From Streptomyces barringtoniae (GTDB taxonomy: Bacteria > Actinomycetota > Actinomycetes > Streptomycetales > Streptomycetaceae), in NCBI RefSeq assembly GCF_020819595.1, contig NZ_JAJHNP010000004.1:310001-374000 (forward strand): DNA of 64,000 nt. The letters run 5' to 3'. Both the position numbers and the translations under genes were made by a program. This document shows, one piece after another, positions 57,796 through 64,000 of the stretch. The notes beneath the pieces were generated by a model, which searched no databases, was not told the DNA's origin, and worked only from the letters and a program-made list of their open reading frames with translations. Every line of letters begins with the position of its first letter. Within the stretch, counting starts at the first letter, position 1.

Positions 57796-58299
57796 TTACG
57801 CCTCTTCGTGCGTGGCCACGGCGCGGCGCGCGTCCGCGTCCAGCACACCCCAGCTGATCAGCTGCTCGGTGAGGACCGAGGGGGACTGGTCGTAGATGAC
57901 GGCCAGTGTGCGCAGGTCATCCTGGCGGATGGAGAGCACCTTGCCGTTGTAGTCACCGCGCTGGGACTGGATCGTGGCCGCGTAGCGCTGCAGGGGGCCC
58001 GCCTTCTCGGCCGGCACGGTGGCCAGCCGCTCCAGGTCCAGGACCAGCTTCGGCGGCGGCTCGGCGGCGCCGCCCGGCGTGGTGCCCGGCAGCAGCTCCT
58101 GCACCGGAACGCCATAGAAATCGGCCAGCTCGGCAAGCCGCTGCACGGTCACCGCACGGTCGCCACGCTCGTAGGACCCGACCACCACGGCCTTCCAGCG
58201 CCCCTGGGACTTCTCCTCGACACCGTGGAGGGAAAGGCCCTGCTGGGTGCGGATGGCCCGGAGCTTGGCCCCGAGCTGTTTGGCGTATTCGCTGGACAT
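57796..58299 (-). CDS. bldD: Developmental master repressor BldD
   Basis: This encodes 167 aa from ATG 58299 (GGGGAG 5 nt upstream). The N-terminal helix-turn-helix (YAKQLGAKLRAIRTQQGLSLHGVEEKSQGRWKAVVVGSYERGDRAVTVQRLAEL) belongs to the XRE family. The C-terminal domain carries both cyclic-di-GMP motifs, RGD at 114-116 and RQDD at 125-128, eight residues apart. In Streptomyces, tetrameric c-di-GMP dimerises BldD, which then represses sporulation genes during vegetative growth. The gene has two BldD-type boxes on its own promoter, indicating autoregulation. It is divergent from pyrR. Confidence 0.97.
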   Translation of the reverse strand: MSSEYAKQLGAKLRAIRTQQGLSLHGVEEKSQGRWKAVVVGSYERGDRAVTVQRLAELADFYGVPVQELLPGTTPGGAAEPPPKLVLDLERLATVPAEKAGPLQRYAATIQSQRGDYNGKVLSIRQDDLRTLAVIYDQSPSVLTEQLISWGVLDADARRAVATHEEA

Positions 58300-58355
58300 A
58301 TAGCTCCCCGGACACTGTGTCGACGCGGCCGGACTGGGTTCCCGCCGCGCGGCTG

Positions 58356-58385
58356 GTAACTCACTGTGAGGTTACGCAGCGTGAC
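58356..58385. promoter_or_regulatory. Two adjacent BldD boxes on the bldD promoter
   Basis: gTTACGCAGCGTGAC at 58371-58385 matches the BldD consensus nTnACnC(A/T)GnGTnAn at every fixed position. gTAACTCACTGTGAg at 58356-58370 matches except C for G at position 9. They are head to tail, 15 bp centre to centre, and cover the -10 and spacer of the bldD promoter. Confidence 0.8.
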
Positions 58386-58398
58386 TCTCCTGCGTCAA
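58369..58398 (-). promoter_or_regulatory. bldD promoter
   Basis: On the minus strand TTGACG (58393-58398) and TAACCT (58369-58374) are 18 bp apart, about 70 bp from the bldD start. The perfect BldD box lies across the -10 and spacer, the geometry expected for repression. Confidence 0.65.
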
Positions 58399-58481
58399 GC
58401 CGAATGGTCCACCCCGACTCTTCCGTGGTAGTGGCGACGCATTGGGCCAGGGGGGTGATCAGGGGCCTCCGCGCGACCTGC

Positions 58482-58487
58482 TAGGGT
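58482..58487 (+). promoter_or_regulatory. -10 element of the pyrimidine operon
   Basis: TAGGGT is followed by about 65 nt to ATG 58553, giving a leader of roughly 60 nt that contains the PyrR-loop-like hairpin. The -35 is not evident. Confidence 0.45.
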
Positions 58488-58506
58488 GGATGGCGCAAAT
58501 CAGACG

Positions 58507-58542
58507 TCCTTTAAGGTCCGTCCCGTGAGGCGGAGAAGGAGG
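58507..58542 (+). promoter_or_regulatory. PyrR-binding-loop-like hairpin covering the pyrR ribosome binding site
   Basis: CGTCCCGTGAGGCG (58519-58532) fits the Bacillus PyrR binding-loop consensus ARUCCNGNGAGGYU at all but its first and last positions, which here form a C-G pair. The outer arms TCCTT (58507-58511) and AAGGA (58536-58540) pair, and AAGGAGG is the ribosome binding site of pyrR. This suggests translational repression when UMP-bound PyrR stabilises the hairpin, as reported for mycobacteria, rather than attenuation. Confidence 0.6.
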
Positions 58543-58552
58543 TCCTTTCCGT

Positions 58553-59134
58553 ATGGACAAGCAGGACTCGCACGCCACCCCGCAGGCGTCCGATGCGCGG
58601 CCCGTTCTCGAGGGCCCCGACATCGCGCGCGTGCTGACCCGTATCGCCCACGAGATCGTCGAGCGCGCCAAGGGCGCCGACGACGTGGTGCTCCTCGGCA
58701 TTCCGACCCGGGGCGTCTTCCTCGCCCAGCGGCTCGCCGTGAAGCTGGAGCAGATCACCGACCGCAAGATCCCGGTCGGCTCGCTCGACATCACCATGTA
58801 CCGCGACGACCTGCGCATGCACCCGCCGCGTGCGCTGGCCCGCACCGACATCCCCGGTGACGGCATCGACGGCAAGCTGGTCGTCCTCGTCGACGACGTG
58901 CTCTTCTCCGGCCGCACCATCCGCGCCGCCCTCGACGCCCTGAACGACATCGGACGCCCCCGCGCGGTCCAGCTCGCGGTCCTGGTCGACCGCGGCCACC
59001 GTGAACTGCCCATCCGCGCCGACTACGTCGGCAAGAACCTCCCCACGTCGCTGCGGGAGACGGTCAAGGTCCAGCTCGCCGAGGAGGACGGTCGCGACAC
59101 CGTGCTGCTCGGTGTGAAGCAGACCGGCCACTAG
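58553..59134 (+). CDS. pyrR: Pyrimidine operon regulator PyrR
   Basis: This encodes 193 aa from ATG 58553 with GAAGGAGG upstream. It has a phosphoribosyltransferase fold: [31 protein letters not shown] loop [20 protein letters not shown], and basic RNA-binding segments ([30 protein letters not shown]). PyrR binds pyr mRNA in response to UMP and often has weak uracil phosphoribosyltransferase activity. It is the first gene of pyrR-pyrB-pyrC-x-carA-carB and is likely to regulate that operon through the hairpin in its own leader. Confidence 0.96.
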   Translation: MDKQDSHATPQASDARPVLEGPDIARVLTRIAHEIVERAKGADDVVLLGIPTRGVFLAQRLAVKLEQITDRKIPVGSLDITMYRDDLRMHPPRALARTDIPGDGIDGKLVVLVDDVLFSGRTIRAALDALNDIGRPRAVQLAVLVDRGHRELPIRADYVGKNLPTSLRETVKVQLAEEDGRDTVLLGVKQTGH

Positions 59135-59224
59135 CAGATCCGGCGTACGGCCGCTTCGGCGTGCCCGCCCACGCACCGGATTGCCTGAATTCTCCCGATT
59201 GAACTGCCTTACGGAGCCTGACAG

Positions 59225-60202
59225 ATGCAGCGTCATCTCATCTCGGCCGCCGACCTCACCCGCGACGACGCCGTCCTGATCCTCGACACCGCCGAGGAGA
59301 TGGCCCGGGTCGCCGACCGGCCGATCAAGAAGCTGCCGACCCTGCGCGGCCGCACGATCGTCAACCTCTTCTTCGAGGACTCAACGCGCACGCGGATCTC
59401 CTTCGAGGCCGCCGAGAAGCGCCTGTCCGCCGACGTCATCAACTTCTCCGCCAAGGGATCGAGCGTCTCCAAGGGCGAGTCGCTGAAGGACACCGCCCAG
59501 ACGCTGGAGGCCATGGGCGTCGACGCCGTCGTCATCCGGCACGGCGCCTCCGGAGCCCCGTACCGCCTGGCGAACTCCGGCTGGATCGACGCGGCGGTCA
59601 TCAACGCCGGCGACGGCACCCACCAGCACCCCACCCAGGCCCTGCTGGACGCCTTCACCATGCGCCGCCGCCTGATCGGCCGGGACGCCGGCCTCGGCCA
59701 GGACCTGTCCGGCAGGCGGATCACCGTCGTCGGCGACGTCCTGCACAGCCGCGTCGCCCGCTCCAACGTGGACCTGCTGCACACCCTCGGCGCCGAGGTC
59801 ACCCTGGTCGCCCCGCCCACCCTGGTGCCGGTCGGCGTCGAGACCTGGCCGTGCGAGGTGTCGTACGACCTCGACAGCACGCTGCCCAAGTGTGACGCCG
59901 TGATGATGCTCCGGGTCCAGCGCGAGCGGATGAACGCCGCCTTCTTCCCGACCGAGCGCGAGTACTCCCGCCGCTACGGCCTCGACGGCGACCGCATGGC
60001 CAGGCTCCCCGAGCACGCCATCGTGATGCACCCCGGCCCGATGGTGCGCGGCATGGAGATCACCGCCGAGGTCGCCGACTCCGACCGCTGCACCGCCGTC
60101 GAGCAGGTCGCCAACGGCGTCTCCATCCGGATGGCCGTCCTGTACCTGCTGCTCGGTGGCAACGAGCCCGCCGTCACCCACTCTCGTACCGAGGAGAAGT
60201 AA
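59225..60202 (+). CDS. pyrB: Aspartate carbamoyltransferase catalytic subunit
   Basis: This encodes 325 aa. Carbamoyl-phosphate motif [55 protein letters not shown] and MRVQRER-like [15 protein letters not shown]. It condenses carbamoyl phosphate with aspartate. No pyrI regulatory subunit is present, as expected for actinobacteria where the catalytic trimer associates with dihydroorotase. ATG 59225 has GGAG 10 nt upstream; pyrC follows 5 bp after the stop. Confidence 0.96.
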   Translation: MQRHLISAADLTRDDAVLILDTAEEMARVADRPIKKLPTLRGRTIVNLFFEDSTRTRISFEAAEKRLSADVINFSAKGSSVSKGESLKDTAQTLEAMGVDAVVIRHGASGAPYRLANSGWIDAAVINAGDGTHQHPTQALLDAFTMRRRLIGRDAGLGQDLSGRRITVVGDVLHSRVARSNVDLLHTLGAEVTLVAPPTLVPVGVETWPCEVSYDLDSTLPKCDAVMMLRVQRERMNAAFFPTEREYSRRYGLDGDRMARLPEHAIVMHPGPMVRGMEITAEVADSDRCTAVEQVANGVSIRMAVLYLLLGGNEPAVTHSRTEEK

Positions 60203-60207
60203 GACCC

Positions 60208-61494
60208 ATGAGCAAGATCCTGATCCGTGGTGCGAAGGTGCTCGGCGGCGAGCCGCAGGACGTGCTGATCGACGGCGAGGTGATCGAGGCGGTCGGCACG
60301 GGGCTGTCCGCCGAGGGCGCCGAGGTCGTGGAGGCCGCCGGCAAGGTGCTGCTGCCGGGCCTGGTCGACCTGCACACCCACCTGCGCGAGCCGGGCCGCG
60401 AGGACTCCGAGACCGTGCTGACCGGCACGCGCGCGGCGGCGACCGGCGGCTTCACGGCCGTCTTCGCCATGGCCAACACCTTCCCGGTCGCCGACACCGC
60501 CGGTGTGGTCGAGCAGGTCTGGCGGCTCGGCAGGGAGCACGGCTACTGCGACGTGCAGCCCATCGGTGCCGTCACCGTCGGCCTGGAGGGCAAGAAGCTC
60601 GCCGAGCTGGGCGCCATGCACGAGTCGGCCGCAGGGGTCACCGTCTTCTCCGACGACGGCAAGTGCGTGGACGACGCGGTGATCATGCGCCGCGCGCTGG
60701 AGTACGTGAAGGCCTTCGGCGGTGTCGTCGCCCAGCACGCGCAGGAGCCGCGCCTGACCGAGGGCGCCCAGATGAACGAGGGCGTCGTCTCCGCCGAACT
60801 GGGCCTGGGCGGCTGGCCGGCCGTCGCCGAGGAGTCGATCATCGCGCGGGACGTGCTGCTCGCCGAGCACGTCGGCTCCCGCGTCCACATCTGCCACCTG
60901 TCGACCGCGGGCTCCGTGGAGATCGTCCGCTGGGCCAAGTCGCGCGGCATCGACGTCACCGCCGAGGTCACCCCGCACCACCTGCTCCTCACCGACGAGT
61001 TGGTGCGCACCTACAACCCGGTCTACAAGGTCAACCCGCCGCTGCGCACCGAGCGCGATGTGCACGCCCTGCGCGAGGCCCTGGCGGACGGCACGATCGA
61101 CATCGTCGCCACCGACCACGCCCCGCACCCGCACGAGGACAAGGACTGCGAGTGGGCCGCGGCCGCCATGGGCATGGTGGGTCTGGAGACCGCGTTGTCA
61201 GTGGTCCAGGAGACCATGGTCGACACGGGCCTGCTGGACTGGGCCGGCGTCGCCGACCGGATGTCCGTCAAGCCCGCGCAGATCGGACAGGCCACCGGGC
61301 ACGGCCGTCCCGTCTCGGCTGGTGAGCCCGCCAACCTCACCCTCGTCGACACGGAATACCGTGGCCAGGTGGACCCCGCGGGCTTCGCCTCGCGCAGCCG
61401 CAACACCCCCTACCAGGGGCGTGAGCTGCCGGGCCGTGTGACGCACACGTGGCTGCGGGGCAAGGCCACGCTCGTCGACGGGAAGCTTTCGTGA
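60208..61494 (+). CDS. pyrC: Dihydroorotase
   Basis: This encodes 428 aa, a class I dihydroorotase of the amidohydrolase fold. Metal motif LPGLVDLHTHLREPGREDSETVLTG (HxH), FSDDGKCVDD, VHICHLSTAGSVEI (His), DVTAEVTPHHLLLTDE (His) and the catalytic Asp in IVATDHAPHPHEDK. It cyclises carbamoyl aspartate to dihydroorotate. It lies 5 bp downstream of pyrB, and its stop overlaps the next GTG. Confidence 0.96.
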   Translation: MSKILIRGAKVLGGEPQDVLIDGEVIEAVGTGLSAEGAEVVEAAGKVLLPGLVDLHTHLREPGREDSETVLTGTRAAATGGFTAVFAMANTFPVADTAGVVEQVWRLGREHGYCDVQPIGAVTVGLEGKKLAELGAMHESAAGVTVFSDDGKCVDDAVIMRRALEYVKAFGGVVAQHAQEPRLTEGAQMNEGVVSAELGLGGWPAVAEESIIARDVLLAEHVGSRVHICHLSTAGSVEIVRWAKSRGIDVTAEVTPHHLLLTDELVRTYNPVYKVNPPLRTERDVHALREALADGTIDIVATDHAPHPHEDKDCEWAAAAMGMVGLETALSVVQETMVDTGLLDWAGVADRMSVKPAQIGQATGHGRPVSAGEPANLTLVDTEYRGQVDPAGFASRSRNTPYQGRELPGRVTHTWLRGKATLVDGKLS

Positions 61495-62051
61495 CACCTG
61501 TAATCCTGCTGGCAGAGGCCAAGAGGTCGGCCGAGGTCACCGACTGGCCGGCCCGCATCGGCTGGCTCGTCGGACTCGCCCTGTTCATCGCGCTCGTCTA
61601 CTGGCTGATGCGCGAGGGCTGGAAGTGGCGCGGCACCCTCCAGAGCGACCTGCCCGCGCCGCCCAGCGCGCCGGAGGAGACCGGCCCGGTGAAACTTGAG
61701 CTGAGCGGCCGCTACCACGGCTCCACCACTGCAGGACAGTGGCTGGATCGGATCGTGGCCCACGGCCTGGGCACCCGCAGCCGGGCCGAGCTCACCCTGA
61801 CCGGCCAAGGGCTGGAGGTCGAGCGTCCCGGAGCGAGCGACTTCTTCGTCCCGACCGCCGCGCTGCGCGGCGCCCGGCTGGACAAGGGCATCGCCGGCAA
61901 GGTCCTCACCGAGGGCGGACTGCTGGTGGTGACCTGGGAGCTCGGCGACAAGCTGATCGACTCCGGCTTCCGCTCGGACCACGCGGCCGAGCACACCGAG
62001 TGGGTCGACACCCTGAACCACATGATCAACGACACGGAAGGCGCACGATGA
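61491..62051 (+). CDS. Conserved membrane protein of the pyr operon
   Basis: This encodes 186 aa from GTG 61491, overlapping pyrC. One N-terminal transmembrane helix ([21 protein letters not shown]) is followed by a soluble domain of beta strands ([72 protein letters not shown]...) and a final helix ([14 protein letters not shown]). The strand pattern resembles a PH-like fold. The function is unknown. The gene is fixed between pyrC and carA in actinobacteria (equivalent to Rv1382 in M. tuberculosis), and its stop overlaps the carA start, so it is translated with the pathway enzymes. Confidence 0.85.
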   Translation: MTPVILLAEAKRSAEVTDWPARIGWLVGLALFIALVYWLMREGWKWRGTLQSDLPAPPSAPEETGPVKLELSGRYHGSTTAGQWLDRIVAHGLGTRSRAELTLTGQGLEVERPGASDFFVPTAALRGARLDKGIAGKVLTEGGLLVVTWELGDKLIDSGFRSDHAAEHTEWVDTLNHMINDTEGAR

Positions 62052-63182
62052 CGACCTCCACAAGGGGAGCCGCCAGGGTTCCCGCCGTACTCGTCCTGGA
62101 GGACGGCCGCATCTTCCGCGGCCGTGCCTACGGGGCGGTGGGGGAGACCTTCGGCGAGGCCGTGTTCTCCACCGGTATGACCGGTTACCAGGAGACCCTC
62201 ACCGACCCGTCGTACGACCGGCAGATCGTCGTCGCGACCGCCCCGCAGATCGGCAACACCGGCTGGAACGACGAGGACGACGAGTCCAGCCGCATCTGGG
62301 TCTCGGGCTACGTCGTGCGCGACCCCGCGCGCGTGCCGTCCAACTGGCGGGCCAAGCGCTCCCTGGACGACGAGCTGGAGCGGCAGGGCGTGGTCGGCAT
62401 CTCCGGCATCGACACCCGCGCCCTCACCCGCCACCTGCGCGAGCGCGGCTCGATGCGCGCCGGCATCTTCTCCGGCGAGGCGATCACGGCCGAGACCGAA
62501 CTCCTCGCGCGCGTGCTGGCCCAGCCGCACATGAAGGGCGCGAGCCTCTACGAGGAGGTCGCGACCAAGGAGGCGTACGTCGTCCCGGCGATCGGCGAGA
62601 AGAAGTTCACCGTCGCCGCGATCGACCTCGGCATCAAGGGCATGACCCCGCAGCGGATGGCCGAGCGCGGCATCGAGGTGCACGTGCTGCCCGCCACCGC
62701 CACCGCCGACGAGGTCTACGCCGTCGGCCCCGACGGTGTGTTCTTCTCCAACGGTCCCGGCGACCCGGCGACCGCCGACGGCCCGGTGGCCCTGATGACC
62801 GCCGTCCTGGAGCGGAGGACGCCGCTGTTCGGCATCTGCTTCGGCAACCAGATCCTCGGCCGCGCCCTCGGCTTCGGCACCTACAAGCTGAAGTACGGCC
62901 ACCGGGGCATCAACCAGCCGGTCCAGGACCGTACGACCGGCAAGGTCGAGGTCACCGCGCACAACCACGGCTTCGCCGTGGACGCGCCGCTGGACAAGGT
63001 CAGCGAGACCAGGTTCGGCCGCGCCGAGGTCTCGCACGTCTGCCTGAACGACGACGTCGTGGAGGGGCTGCAGCTGCTCGACCAGCCGGCCTTCTCCGTC
63101 CAGTACCACCCCGAAGCGGCAGCGGGCCCGCACGACGCCGCCTACCTCTTCGACCGCTTCGTCTCCCTGATGGAGGGCCAGC

Positions 63183-63190
<8 letters not shown>
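62048..63190 (+). CDS. carA: Carbamoyl-phosphate synthase small (glutaminase) subunit
   Basis: This encodes 380 aa from ATG 62048. The N-terminal CPSase small-chain domain ([41 protein letters not shown]) precedes the class I glutaminase, with Cys in [28 protein letters not shown], and His/Glu in [13 protein letters not shown]. It delivers ammonia to CarB for carbamoyl phosphate, used in both pyrimidine and arginine synthesis. Its stop overlaps the carB start by 8 bp. Confidence 0.97.

Positions 63191-64000
<810 letters not shown>

Overview
The window is a chromosomal segment of a Streptomyces-type actinomycete. The evidence is very high G+C with third-codon G/C bias, frequent GTG and TTG starts, start/stop overlaps of the ATGA or GTGA kind, leaderless-looking genes, and the developmental genes ssgB and bldD. 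The order ssgB ... thrS ... pgsA/PIM genes ... pdxST-yebC-ruvCAB-yajC-secDF-apt-rel ... hisS ... rpsD ... alaS-ruvX-mltG-aroECKB ... efp-nusB-bldD-pyrRBC-carAB matches, from memory, the Streptomyces coelicolor SCO1542 to SCO1483 block. No phage, integrase, CRISPR array, transposase or antibiotic cluster was seen.

Layout. 1-2.7 kb: end of a membrane protein, a 55-codon membrane peptide, a CGNR zinc-finger regulator, ssgB and a PGPGW membrane protein. 2.7-6.4 kb: the least conserved part. Two identical tRNA-Val(CAC) genes bracket an epoxide hydrolase, C-rich non-coding DNA, a decayed sugar-binding lipoprotein pseudogene and an SRPBCC gene. 6.4-16.7 kb: an exonuclease, a translationally coupled DUF4365 pair, thrS, a K+ channel, a HIT protein, an unknown membrane protein and a degenerate EF-G paralogue. 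17-20.4 kb: phosphatidylinositol mannoside synthesis (PIP synthase, acyltransferase, PimA) and a LemA-like protein. 20.5-33.2 kb: PLP synthase, YebC, RuvCAB, YajC/SecD/SecF, Apt and the bifunctional (p)ppGpp enzyme, with a ~91-bp tandem-repeat array between apt and rel.

33.3-45.6 kb: a DUF349 protein, a membrane cyclophilin, a glyoxalase-II-like hydrolase, hisS, a second decayed ABC transporter, a VKOR-like protein, RarA, rpsD behind a long leader, a STAND ATPase without a DNA-binding domain, and two small membrane proteins leading into alaS. 45.6-57.6 kb: alaS-ruvX-mltG-aroE, then aroC-aroK-aroB, a proline-rich P-loop protein, a PepQ homologue with altered metal ligands, efp and nusB. 57.7-64 kb: bldD with two BldD-type boxes on its own promoter, and the pyrimidine operon pyrR-pyrB-pyrC-(membrane protein)-carA-carB. 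A PyrR-binding-loop-like hairpin appears to cover the pyrR ribosome binding site. carB runs off the window.

Most of the window is housekeeping. The points most worth a second look are the substituted ligands of the PepQ-like protein, the degenerate G domain of the EF-G paralogue, the repeat array upstream of rel, the pyrR leader, the BldD boxes, the tRNA-flanked variable segment, a series of genes that look leaderless, and several disordered extensions (SecD, MltG, the P-loop protein).
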